Positions 18,437-28,153 of a DNA stretch of 64,000 bases are shown one piece after another. Source of the stretch: Euglena gracilis. Taxonomy: Eukaryota > Euglenida > Euglenophyceae > Euglenales. The notes beneath the pieces were generated by a model that had not been told where the DNA came from, did not search any database, and saw only the letters and a list, made by a program, of their open reading frames with translations. Where the stretch lies: positions 32,585,437-32,649,436 of the forward strand of contig CP154956.1 in NCBI GenBank assembly GCA_039621445.1, written 5' to 3'. The first letter of the stretch is position 1. Each line of letters starts with the position of its first letter. The translations under genes and the position numbers were made by a program.

Positions 18437-18902
18437 ATGGACGCTGGCCAGGTTACTGCCTTGTGGCGAGTGCGCTGCCCCAACCCCCCACACCTGGCAG
18501 CTGCCCGGGATTTCCAAAAGGCTTGCGAGCTGCGTGGTGCAACGTTTGACAAACTGGACGACTGGCTCTTGGCATTTGCTCTTTGGATGGTAAAGGTCGT
18601 GTGCTTTTTTTGATCACGGTGACGAGAAGCAGCAGGCAGCCGCCGCCCAACGCAAAGAAGTTTGTGCTAATGCCAAGGTTCAGGATCGGTCCTGGTGCCC
18701 CTCCACGTTGACCACGATGGCCAATGCTCTGGCTGCATTGTATAGGGTATCGCCCACCCATGTCGGCTCCTTTGTGCCTTCAGTGCAGTCACATTATCCA
18801 CAGTTTTGTGCTTTTTTCAATGCTGCTTCTCTTCGAGAGAAGAAGCAAAAAGCTGAAGAACAGGAGGTGCCAATAGTGTCCGAGGAAGGAATTTTGCGGT
18901 GA
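18437..18902 (+). pseudogene. Recombinase-like family gene, copy 4 (plus strand), frameshifted
   Basis: The first frame, from the ATG at 18,437, holds LAAARDFQKACELRG and KLDDWLLAFALWM, matching the CQEF...LDDFMVAW block of the 16.7-17.4 kb gene. A shifted second frame holds QRKEVC, TMANALAALYRVSPTHVGSF, VPSVQSHYPQF, SLREKKQKAEEQ and VPIVSEEGILR, matching TYVNAVAWAFRKV...VPSSLQQFPKF...RERAKKW. The ending PIVSEEGIL resembles the P-L-T-x-E-E-I start of a recombinase catalytic domain. It stops at 18,900-18,902, right before a perfect snap-back hairpin. Divergence from the other copies is high, so this is an old family. Opposite strand to the others. Confidence 0.45.
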
Positions 18903-18907
18903 TTGCG

Positions 18908-19008
18908 CAAATTGTTGGCAATCATCCTCTGGCTCTCCAAAAAGTGGTTGCAGTTTGTCAGGCTGCAACCACTTTTTGGAGAGCCAGAGGATGATTGCCA
19001 ACAATTTG
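18908..19008. repeat. Perfect 46-bp snap-back hairpin at the end of copy 4
   Basis: Left arm 18,908-18,953 and right arm 18,963-19,008 are exact reverse complements with the 9-base loop TTTGTCAGG. The left arm continues the reading frame of the gene after the stop (LRKLLAI...), so again the gene's own sequence has been copied back in inverse orientation. Confidence 0.95.
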
Positions 19009-19224
19009 GGCCAAAGGGCTGAGACGTTTTGGAGTTGACGGTGGGGTGTTTTCACCCGGCAGAGCGGGAGGGGGGGCCGAAGTTTTGGTGAAATACCCAA
19101 AACAAAAAGCGTGTCAGAGCAATCAACAGAACGCCTGTCCTGCGACAACCCCAAACTTTGTGGGTTGGAGGCTTGGAGGCTTCCAAATGTCTTTTGCATT
19201 GTTGTCTTGTTTCTTCAGTCCAAG

Positions 19225-19350
19225 TCACCGGTTTCCCGCCCGAACCGATGTCCAACACACCGGTTCGGGCGGGAAATTTTCCGTCCGAACCGATGTCCAA
19301 GACACTGGTTCAGGCGTGAACCCAGAGCCTCCATACACGGTTTCAACCCC
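19225..19350. repeat. CCGGTTCGGGCGTG hairpin repeat
   Basis: Two inverted unit pairs, CCCGAACCGATGTCCAACAC with its inverse and CCGAACCGATGTCCAAGACA with its inverse, then GGCGTGAACCCAGAGCCTCC and CACGGTTTCA. Close to the copies at 23,380-23,515 and 44,995-45,125. Confidence 0.8.
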
Positions 19351-19504
19351 GGTTGGGCAGCTCTTTGGGTTCGCTGGGTACCTTGTAGAGACCAATCAAA
19401 CATTGTTGAGCGGGAAACGTTCTGCTGTTTGCATGTGAATTGCAACCAGAAAATGTTTTTTGGCCACAGGAAAACGCCATTAGATTGGCGGCAGGGGTTT
19501 TTTT

Positions 19505-19740
19505 AGTTGTGGACCCTCGGGGGGGGGTGGGTCCGGCCGAGCCCCCCCCCCGGGGGGGGGGGTCCCCCCGGAGGGGGGTGGGATATACTTTTCGGCGCCG
19601 AAAAAGTGCTGTTTTTTTGCATTTTTTTTGCGATTTTTCGGCCATTTTTTGTGGGTCCCCCGGCCCCCCCCCCCCCAGGGGGTGGGTGGGTGGGGGGGAC
19701 CCCCCCCTCCCCCCCGGTCTTTAAAAAAACCCCTGATTGG
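19505..19740. repeat. G/C-run element with TTCGGCGCCGAA core
   Basis: Opposed G and C runs with GGGGGTGGG / CCCCCACCC words bracket TTTTCGGCGCCGAAAAAGTG. GGTCTTTAAAAAAACCCCTG ends it. The same GGTCTTAAAAAAAACCCTGG-type end occurs at 23,735 and 45,273. Confidence 0.55.
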
Positions 19741-20044
19741 CGGGGAGGCTCCCGCCCAACCTCCCGCAACGCAAGGACGGCCATGTGTTATGTGCACGCC
19801 AGGCAAGGTTGACGGCTTGTTTTTTTTTGAAACAAAAAACATGGCTTTTTGTGAAAAAAAAAGCAAAAAAAACGCGATGGAGGGTTTGGGGGAAAATTTT
19901 TTGAAAGATTTTTTTTGAAAAAAGTTCATTTTTATCTCTGCACTTTCATTCTTTTTTTGTTTCTTTTTTGGATGTTCAAAGCATGATTTTTTGCACCAGA
20001 AAACACAGATTTGGAAATATTTTCACATGACCAAAAAATGACTT
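19741..20044. other. No gene recognised
   Basis: T- and A-run-rich sequence with no supported exon. Confidence 0.4.
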
Positions 20045-20260
20045 TAGGGGGGTTATACCCCCCGTCACCCCCCGCCCCCCGTGACCCAACCTAAGACCCT
20101 TTTCGGCCAACTTTTTTTCGAAAAAAAGCGGCCGGTGATGCCTAATTTGACAAAATATTCAGGTGGATGCCTAACTTTGAGGCATAAATTTTGCAAGTTT
20201 TGGGATGGTGATTCCTGATTTGATCCCTAATTTAGCCACCAAGGATGACCCAAACCACCC
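20045..20260 (-). repeat. Dispersed repeat family B, inverted copy
   Basis: Reads in reverse the order AAGGGT..TCGGCC, GGTGATGCCTAATTTGAC, GGTGATTCCTGATTTGATCC and CCACC seen at 9,235-9,570, with a C-run-rich outer end at 20,058-20,090. Confidence 0.6.
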
Positions 20261-20799
20261 CCAGAACTTTTTCCTCAAAAAATGACCATTTCGCATGGAA
20301 AAAGGTCAATTTTTTCTTTTTCAAAAAACATGTTTTTTTTGGTGTTTTTTTGAAGAAGAAAAAAACATTTTTTTTAAAAAAAAACAAAAAAAAACGTCAA
20401 CCCTGACGCCAGGTCGCCCCAGCTCACAGGTATATGCTAAAATGGCCCCTCTTTATATTCCACAGGTTTTGGCAAGGGTTTGGATGCTTCTGAAATGGAA
20501 ATCCACAGAGGTCGTTTCTACCGACCACATGGTTGGTAGCAGCAACAGGTCGGGCCGACCTGGTCGGCCCGACATATTGTCAAAAGTCCTTTGAAAAAGG
20601 GGGGTATTACGGTACAGTGGCCACTTCTGTCGACCTCCAGAGGTCGACAACAGCATGGTCGGGCCGACCTCGGTCGGCCCGACCTCCAGAACCAGCATGG
20701 CCAATATTCCGCCCAGCCTGTGTTGGGAGTTCACAACAAACTGTTGTTCTTTCCCCTTCGTCCCTTCGTGGTGGTGGACGGTGCACCAAGGCAGCTTTA
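20261..20799. other. No gene recognised; GGTCGGCCCGAC clusters
   Basis: A long A/T-run section to 20,400 is followed by several GGTCGGCCCGAC/GTCGGGCCGACC words at 20,550-20,690, partly inverted. An exon may begin near 20,700 but no start or acceptor is clearly better than others. Confidence 0.35.
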
Positions 20800-21031
20800 T
20801 CACGCATCTTCCAAACTTCAGAGTTCTTTCTTGATGTCTGGCTTGCAAGAAAAGCTCGAGAAGCTCTACACCTTGTTAAACACAGGGGTGTTGAATGAAT
20901 TGGAATTCAACCGACAAAAGGCGATGTTGGTTGAAGAATTCATTGCTGGGGATGCGCCCCCTGCCGAAGCTGCAGAGGACCTTCCAGAAGAAACCCCACA
21001 CAGGCTTCTTTTACCTTGCATCACGTCCTGA
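20800..21031 (+). CDS. Probable exon with SHOCT-like domain
   Basis: The frame reads SGLQEKLEKLYTLLNTGVLN, ELEFNRQKAMLVEEFIAG and DAPPAEAAEDLPEET before a stop at 21,031. The pattern L-x-K-L-x-x-L-x3-G-V-L-x-x-x-E-F-x-x-x-K-x-x-L is that of the SHOCT (short C-terminal) motif, a two-helix oligomerisation motif that usually ends proteins. Known SHOCT proteins are diverse, so no pathway follows. The exon borders are guesses; the last third is acidic and low-complexity. It lies 3.2 kb upstream of the RRM exon on the same strand and could belong to that gene or to another. Confidence 0.45.
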
Positions 21032-21101
21032 AATTGACTGGACAAGACAAATGAAAATGACGGTCAGTCACCCCTAACTTTAACTTGTTGAATGACTTTC
21101 C

Positions 21102-21183
21102 TACCATGCCCCCCCCATATAAGACCCCCCTGGTATTTGGGATTTTGGCTCCCGAGGGGGGGTCTTATATGGGGGGCATGGTA
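21102..21183. mobile_element. TACCATG MITE-like element, cleanest copy
   Basis: An 82-bp element running from TACCATGCCCCCCCCATATA to TCTTATATGGGGGGCATGGT(A). The arms pair over about 33 bases around a short centre (GTATTTGGGATTTTGGCTCC). Bordering words CTAC and AATT do not show an obvious target duplication. Confidence 0.8.
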
Positions 21184-21184
21184 A

Positions 21185-22175
21185 TTGTTCTTTTTTTTGG
21201 TCTCTCTTTGTCATCTTCTCTCAAGACAACTTGTTGACATGCCAACGTCCAATTTTCAATGAGGAGGTGTTTCTTAATTTTGCAACGTGCGTGAAAAATT
21301 CAGTACAAAAAATCGACCGACACTGACAGATTCTGTGTCCCAGACACCAATTCTGGCGTGAAACCTGTGCCTGGGACATTGGTTCGGGCGGCAGCCCAAA
21401 CCGGTGTCCCAGGCACAGGTTTCACGCCCGAGCTGGTGTCTGGGACACAGTTTTTTTGAAACCGTGTATCGGGGGCTCTGGGTTCATGCCCGAACCGGTG
21501 TCTGAGGACGCACGGTGGTGTGGTTGACTGTTTTGAAAGTTTTTACATTTACATGCATACCAACCCCCCCCCCCGGTGATCTGGGCGAACAGGACCCCCT
21601 AAAAGGGGGATCCCCCCCACAGGCTGTTGGCATTGGTTTTGGGATGACGCCTCCCTTGACCGTGCAGAACCTTCCAATCACCCTCAAACCACCGCCCACT
21701 AACACGATCACTTTGTCCTTGAAAACCGTTGGACTTGGGCCGGGGACGGAGTGCAAACTTTCAACGGTTTGACCCCCCCCCCCCATATGAGACCCCTGGT
21801 ATTTTGGGGTGGGGGGAGGGGGGGCAAATGGGGGTCATGGTAACTCTTTTTTGTTTTCTTTTCACATTTTTCTTTCGCATTCATCTTTTGTCTTTCTTAA
21901 TTTTGCCAACGCTTGGGAAAAACGAGGTACAAAAAATGCCCACTGAAAAAGAATAAAAAAAATCGACCGACACTAACAGATTCCTGAGTCAACACCAATT
22001 CAAAAAACCTGTCCTGGGACATGGTTCCCAGGCCAACAACATCCCCACACTTTTTCTGGGACACAGTTTTGAAGGATATCGGGGGCTCTGGGTTCAAACA
22101 ACCGGTACTGAGGACGCACTGTTGTTTTGCAAAGTTTTTACATTTCACAGCATACCAACCCCCCCCCCCCCCCCC
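21185..22175. repeat. Diverged tandem segmental duplication with hairpin repeat
   Basis: The order of words at 21,185-21,570 (TTCTTAATTTTGC, AATCGACCGACACTGACAGA, a CCGGTTCGGGCGTG hairpin, GAGGACGCAC, AAGTTTTTACATTT, CATACCAACCCCCCC) is repeated with deletions at 21,840-22,175. The hairpin copy at 21,334-21,447 is long and imperfect; in the second unit it is reduced to CCTGTCCTGGGACATGG. A half MITE (CCCCCATATGAGACCCC...GGTCATGGTA) at 21,772-21,842 separates the units. Confidence 0.7.
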
Positions 22176-22488
22176 CTGGCGACCCGGAACCCCCTTTTGG
22201 CCAAATCAACAAAGTCAATGCGCGCTTTCTTTTTTCAATTTTTTTAAGACGCATTCATGGTCATTATCTTTCTTTTAATTTCAATTTCCCCCCCCCGCCG
22301 CTTGGGCAAACACGAGGATCAAAAATTATTGTTCAAACAACAAAAGCAGGAATAATAATAAAAAATGGCTAATTTTGACTATTTTTGGGGAAAATAACCA
22401 AAAAGACTGGTTTTTGTGACAATTTGGTTGATTTTAGGTTCATCTTTGTGATCAAGGAAGGGAAATTTGAAACCACCATCAAGGCTGG
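22176..22488. other. No gene recognised
   Basis: T- and A-rich sequence with C runs, no open frame of interest. Confidence 0.4.
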
Positions 22489-22908
22489 ATTGAGGTTGAG
22501 GTGTTGAGGTTGAGGTTGAGGTTGAGGTTTTCCAACCTCTATCTTTCCTCAATGTCACCTCAATGCCAAAATCCAAAGGAAAATGACTCAACAACATTGA
22601 AAAAGAGTGTTACAAAGAGAGGCGAATTACCTGGATTTTTTTTCAAAAATTGGGCAATTGGTCACATATTTCAAGTTTTTGATCGGCACCCCACTATTTT
22701 TTCTTGTTTCCACCCACATATGTTGTAAATTGACATGAAAGCTGTCAAATTTGCCTTTGAGGCAGGTTTTAGAAGAGGAGATGGTCCAATCCATGCTTTT
22801 TGTGAGTTCATTTTTTTTTGAATTTTGGACATTGAGGTAACATTGAGGTTGAGGCTGAGGTTGTTGACATTGAGGTTGAACTTTTTTTTGAAATCCTCAA
22901 CCTCAATC
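22489..22908. repeat. GAGGTT repeats, two clusters
   Basis: At 22,490-22,530 GAGGTT hexamers occur about six times in a row; at 22,830-22,905 ATTGAGGTTGAGG words recur, ending with the inverted AACCTCAATCC. The sequence between holds no recognised gene. Confidence 0.75.
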
Positions 22909-23344
22909 CGGCCCTGCCATCATTTTTGCCTGGTTTTTTTGCCTTCTTTTGCCTGTTTTTTTTTGAAATAGAAAAATAAAAACGATTTTTTTTTTTAAAA
23001 ATAACAAGAAATGCTTATAAATGGCACAATGAAGGTCCAGGTTATAATCATTGCCATCAATGGGTGGGTCGACCCCCCCCTCCACCCCCCCCCCCCCACC
23101 GACCCCCTCGCCACGCCATTTTACCCCCCCCCTTTTCAGACCCCCTCGCCACGCCATGTCAGGCCCGCCAGAGAAAATTTTTTGGCAGACCCCCGCGCAC
23201 CCCTCCCCCCCCTCCGGGACCCCCTCGTCACGCCAAAAACCCCCTCCCCTCCCCCCCAGCCGGACCCCTCACCACGGCGTGCCGACCCCCCAATGCGCTC
23301 CCCATATTACCCCAATTTTTGGCTCTTCTCTATTCACGAAATTT
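22909..23344. repeat. GACCCCCTCGCCACGCCA degenerate repeats
   Basis: From 23,097 to 23,290 the word ACCCCCTCGCCACGCCA occurs about four times with variation, between long C runs. The proline-rich frames here follow from composition. Confidence 0.6.
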
Positions 23345-23796
23345 CTGACCATTCACTGCGCTCAGTTTATCTGCCTAGAGATGTCTCCCAGACATTGGAT
23401 TCACGCCCGAACCGGTGTCTGGGACACCGGTTCGGGCAGGAAATTTCCCGCCCGAACTGGTGTCCCAGACACCGGTTCGGGCGTGAACCCAGAGCCCCCT
23501 GCACGGTTTCAGCAGCAGGGGTTTTCTTAAGCCGGGTACCCTATCCCCTGGGGGGCAGGGATGGACGGGAAGTCCTTCGGTATTGAGGTAGGTGGCCCCT
23601 CCCCCGGGGGGCCCCACCCCTGGGGGTGGGTGGGTGAGTGCCGACCCCCCCCCCTGGTATTAACGGTATTGAGGTAGGTGGCCTCCCCCTCCCCCAGGGG
23701 GCCCCACCCCTGGGTGGGTGGGTGGGTGCCGACCCCGGTCTTAAAAAAAACCCTGGGGCAAAGCAATTTGGGACGGGGGAGGGACATTCATGTGGT
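23345..23796. repeat. Dispersed repeat family F, copy 1
   Basis: Starts CACTGCGCTCAGTTTATCTG, includes a CCGGTTCGGGCGTG hairpin (23,392-23,490), GTTTTCTTAAGCCGG and two GTATTGAGGTAGGTGGCC units, and ends GGGACGGGGGAGGGACATTC. The copy at 44,955-45,336 has a single GAGGTAGGTGGCC unit, so an internal duplication of about 70 bases happened here. Confidence 0.85.
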
Positions 23797-24272
23797 CAGC
23801 TATATATATTGTGGGGTCCAGGTTGTTGCCAAAGTCCTAGTTTTGATGTGAAAAATCCTAATTTTACTTCATTTTTTTCAAAAATGCGAGCATATCTTAA
23901 CCTGAGCATTTGCCCCAAAATTGTCATGAACATGATTAAAATATAACAATTTCAATAAAAGTCATTTTTTGTTTATTTTATCAATAGTTGTTTTTTTGTG
24001 TTCATTTTCAAAGTCATTTTGTCGATTTTTTGCTTTTTGGAAAAATTGGGTATTTTCGAACAAAAAAGGTAAATTTTGCATTTTCAAAGGAACATGTTTA
24101 GCTTTTTTTTTAAAAAAAATAGCATTTTTATTGTTCATTGCTAAAATTTTTATTGTTCATTGCTAAAATATGTTTCTTGTTTTTTTAAAAAAAAATTTGA
24201 TTCTGAAAACGGTTTTATCACGAGAAGACTTTCTTTGCCCAAGTCTATAAACACAACGAAGCCTGCCATCAG
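23797..24272. other. No gene recognised; A/T-rich
   Basis: T-run-rich DNA leading to the RRM exon. The direct repeat TTTATTGTTCATTGCTAAAA occurs twice at 24,126-24,168. The last part could contain the branch site of an intron that ends before 24,273. Confidence 0.35.
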
Positions 24273-24499
24273 CAGAAGAACCGGTCATTGATTTGTCTGG
24301 TCCCAAAACCTGCTGCAGGCTCCGGGGTTTACCGTTTACAGTCACAGCCAATGAAGTGTTGAAGTTCTTGGATGGCCTGAAGATTGATTGGGACAATGGG
24401 GGTATCAAACTTGTGATGGACACCATCAGTGACAACATTTGCAGTGGCATAGGTTTCGCCTGCTTTTCTTCTGAGGCAGAAGCACAACGCGCAGCGCAG
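24273..24499 (+). CDS. hnRNP H/F-like RRM protein, exon with most of the RRM
   Basis: The frame is closed upstream by TAA at 24,248-24,250 and an AG at 24,271-24,272 (or 24,274-24,275) gives a plausible exon start. It reads EEPVIDLSGPKT, then CCRLRGLPFTVTANEVLKFL (RNP2-type CRLRGLPF), GGIKLVMDTISDN, and CSGIGFACFSSEAEAQRAAQ (RNP1-type SGIGFACF). The RLRGLPF opening and SG-x-x-F-x-x-F box are typical of the quasi-RRMs of hnRNP H/F, GRSF1 and ESRP, which bind G-tracts in RNA and control splicing. The exon ends at a phase-0 CAG/GTGTGA donor. Upstream exons were not found. The gene's role here is inferred from the family. Confidence 0.8.
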
Positions 24500-27400
24500 G
24501 TGTGACTTCGAATGGAACCTGATGTCAGTCGCATTCACACATCATTCGCAACAGGAGATATTTCAATGCTTGAAGGCCGTTGCTGAGTTCTTGAACACTT
24601 TTTTTTACACCTAACAACCGAATTTTTCGCACTTCACAATATATATTTTTGCATTTCCGGTCAATTTTTTGGACTTATCTCAAAAATGTTCATATTTTAT
24701 CCCAAAAATATTTGCCTCCGTTCCGAAAATTTTTGCACGTTGGATCGGGTGTTTTGCACAGTTGCCCTTTGAAACTTCAATCGGCGTCCATTGTCCACTT
24801 TGTTTCATTGAACAAAAATAAAATAAGACGAAGAACAAGACCAGTAAACAACTTCCCTGAAGGGGGTGATACCTACTTCAGGGGTTGGAAGGTGTGGTGC
24901 ACTTCTTTTGTGCAACATTTTCCACAGTGATTGCATATTCACTTCAAAGCTCCAGCTTCTGGTCGGGAAGCAACTCATAGCTTTGAAAAATGCAAACTCA
25001 TCACACCCAGCGTCTGAAATGTTTGCCCACAGCTGGCAAAAACATTTTGTCCCAACCAGACAACTGCTTAAGCACTGTCCCACCCCCCCCCCCCCCCGGG
25101 GGGGGGGGGGGACTGGTTTTTTTCAAGGGACTGACTGGTTTTTGGCCCCGGACCCCCTCCCGCCTCCGGGGGTGGGGTCGGCGAGGTGTGGGCAAGAGTG
25201 GCTTGATTTACCCCGGCGAAGGCGCCGGAAAAATTTTTTTGGCCTAAAATGGCCTAAAGTGACTGGAAAGTGGCCGTTTTTCTGAGTGGCCGACCCCCCC
25301 CCCCCCGGGGGGGGTAGTGACTGAGAGTCTTCCCAAAAAAAATGACAGACTGGTTTTTAAAAAAGTGGCGTGCCCCCCCCCCCCCCCCCCCCGGGGGTCG
25401 GTAAGCAATTGTATGGTCCCAACCTGCCAGAATTTTTGCCCAGCGCCGTCAAAAACATTTGCCCAAAGGTCTCAAAATTTTTTGCACTGCACCCCAAAAA
25501 TAGTTGCATTTGTTCCGAAAAAAATTGCACTCTGATTTGTCACATGGCAACTGCCTGGGTGGGCAATTGTCATTTTTGGTTTTTGGTTGATTCTAAGGCA
25601 ATGGACTCAGACACAGGACTTCGGACAGACAGAGTCTGCGTCTTTATATCAGAAAAGGGGTGATTGATGCCGGTTCTGTCGCGCCCGGCACCCCTGCTGA
25701 AACCGTTAGTGTTGGTCGATTTTCTAAAAACTTTTTTTGCTGGACTTCACGCCTGCCTTGAAATTCGTTCAACAGAACCACCTTGACGGTCAACATGAAC
25801 CCTCAAAACAGGCGACGCAAAAAAGCAAAAAAAAAAACGGAAAATCGAGGCCAAAACGAGGAATTCTTCACAGTCAAAAAAATCTTTCATAGTCAGCAAA
25901 CAATCCAAAAATCGTCGGGGAAAAAACACGCAAAAAGAAACGCAACAACCGCAAATTTTGCTAAAATTGAAAATCAAAAATTGAAAAACACAAAAAAAGC
26001 ACAAAAAAAAAACGCATTTACCCCCCCCCTGCTGAAATCCACTCTGCTATCTGAAATCCAGATCTGCTATTGCTTTTTCTGCAACCTCAAATTTCCAAAA
26101 CAAGAACCCTGCCAGTTAATTTCCTTTTTCTTTTTAACGCCCAGAAATTCGGCCAAAATGCGAAAGCGGTGGGATCCCATTGGGGGAACCTACCCCCCCT
26201 CCACTTATCATGCGACCGGGTACCTGCAACCTGCAACCGAGGATGGTCGTTATAGTGGGGGTGGTCGCTGTTCACAGTATTGACCAATACCAACGGGGAC
26301 CCGAACTGTCGTCATGGGTGCGGCACACAGCAAAGCAAGCAGCGTGAAAACCAGACCTCCATTTAGTATGTATCACCAAAGAAATTTTAATGTATCACAT
26401 ATGTATCACCAATAAAATTTTAATGTATCACACATGTATCACCAATTTTTTTCATAAAATTTCCTTTTTTACATCAAAATGTTTTTTCCCCTTTCTGTTC
26501 CGCTTTTCATCCTTGTTTCTTTGCCTCTCTGCAGACAAATGGAACATTTTTCTTGTGATAGTGCTTTTCACAATGTCTTACCCCCCCCCCCTATGTCCAA
26601 CGACCCCCCTATGTCCAACGACCACCCCCCCGGTCAGAGGATACCTTTTTGAAGGTTTGGCGAAAATTTTGGTCCCGGCGCAAAGCGCCGGGCCGAAAAT
26701 TTTTGTGCCCCAAATTGGTTAAAAATTGGCTCAAATGCGATTTTTGGCACTTTTTGGACAAAAAAATTGTCAAAATTGCCCAAAATTTTCGGCGCAAAGC
26801 GCTGGAAGGGAAAATTTGACCTTTTTGGGGGGGTGGGGTCCCGATTACCCGCCAACATTTTTTTTGACCCCTTGTCCAACGACCACCCCCCCCCCCGGTC
26901 AGAGGACACCTTTTTGGTCACTACCCTATGTCCAACGACCACCCCCCCGGTCGGAGGACAGAGGTTACTGGCCGTTGGACATAGGGGGGGGAGGGTATGA
27001 CTCACCAATTCTCCCAGCAAAAGTTTTCCAATCTGTAGTCGGGGTTATACCGGGGGGGGGGGATTGCAGGCCGAAAAAATTGATTGGGAAAAAATTGGCG
27101 TACAGAAATCCTGCCAAATTTTTCCTGCCCTTTTTTTGAAAATCCTGCCTCAAAATTTTCAAAATCACCCCTTTTCCAGTCATCTTGCAAACAAAACCTG
27201 CCAATTTTTTCCGGGCCGTTTTCAGGTTTGGCACCCATTTTTTCAGCTTCCAATTTTGTCGGTTCTAATTTTATCTAGCTTCAATCCCCCCCCGCTGGTA
27301 GTGATTACCCCCCCCCCCCGGGCGTTTGGCCCCCCTCCTCCTTACATGCAAACTTGGCCCCCCCTGAGGTTGGCTTTTGGCCCTTTGCACATGGCCGCCA

Positions 27401-27897
27401 AAATTCTTAACATGCAAACTTGGCCCCCCTAAGGTTGGCCCTCTGGTTTTACCTTCAATCGTGACCCGGGCCAAGCGCCCGGGAGGGGGCAGGTAAACTC
27501 TCCCCCCAAGTAATACCCCCCCCCAAATAACACCCCTCAAATAATACCCCCCCCCATACGGAGTCCGAATTAATACCGGCCACCGAATTAATACCTCCCA
27601 AATCTCGGAGAGTTCCACATTTTTTTTTGCAATTTATTTCTCATCCCCCCCTGTGGGTTGACCCCGGGGGTGGGGGGTTGTGTGGGTGGGTGGTTTGGGC
27701 CAGAAAAGTTTCCCCTCGGGGGGGGGGGGTCAGTAAGAGAATCTATGGAAACAATCCAAGTGGGTGAAAATGTGGTTTTTTTTGCAGATTAAACCTTTTT
27801 GAAATTATCATTATCCTCAGTTTACAATGCCACCTCAGCACGTTAGGCCACGTCTGTGCCCACCTTTTTTTCACTCTTGTTTTCTTTCTTCTCCCAG
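24500..27897 (+). other. 3.4-kb intron of the RRM gene, filled with repeats
   Basis: Donor GTGTGA at 24,500; acceptor with a 30-base pyrimidine tract ending CTCCCAG at 27,897. Inside are a G/C-run element with a GGCGAAGGCGCC core (25,080-25,400), a tandem repeat ATGTATCACCAAAGAAATTT (26,365-26,450), a fold-back element (26,577-26,998), AATAATACCCCCCCCC-type repeats (27,510-27,600) and degenerate TTTTTGCACT words. No coding exon is recognised within it. Confidence 0.65.
26577..26998. mobile_element. Fold-back element with CTATGTCCAACGAC ends and two GGCGC cores
   Basis: The left end is TTACCCCCCCCCCCTATGTC, CAACGACC; the right end is CCGTTGGACATAGGGGGGGG, AGGGTATG, its inverse. Two inverted cores inside, CCCGGCGCAAAGCGCCGGGC with AAAATTTTTG, and CAAAATTTTCGGCGCAAAGC, face each other around a CAAATTGG...GCC centre. 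Each end is doubled by GGTCAGAGGA/CGGTCGGAGGAC units. It lies inside the RRM intron. Confidence 0.65.
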
Positions 27898-28088
27898 CTC
27901 AAGGACCGACAGCCCATTGACCACCGCTATGTGGAGGTGGCGGTCTGCACCACGGGTGAGATGGCAGCCGGGCTGGCAAAGAAGCCCCGGCCAGAGGGGC
28001 TGTTCCCCCCTCGCTTCAGCCCCTATGCGATGGGCCCAATGGGGAAGGGGAAAGGGAAGGGAATGCCCTGGGTTGGACTTGCGGTTTG
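27898..28088 (+). CDS. hnRNP H/F-like RRM protein, exon completing the RRM
   Basis: Phase 0 from the previous exon. It opens LKDRQPIDHRYVEVAVCTTG; the HRYVEV strand is the last beta strand of an hnRNP H/F-type RRM (HRYIEVF in relatives), so the domain is exactly completed across the intron. It continues into a Pro/Lys-containing tail and MGPMGKGKGKGMP. The best end is the GTATCT donor at 28,089, leaving phase 2. The donor at GTTGGA (28,075) is a possible alternative but gives a less sensible continuation. Confidence 0.75.
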
Positions 28089-28153
28089 GTATCTTCTGCA
28101 GTGCTCCTCGCCTCATTCTGCGAGGAGAAACAAGCAAGTCCAATTCTGGCCAG

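Noticed and set aside
23051-23530. Proline-rich frames of 160-190 codons
   Set aside because: All three frames are proline/arginine-rich because of C runs and the GACCCCCTCGCCACGCCA repeat; no conserved frame.
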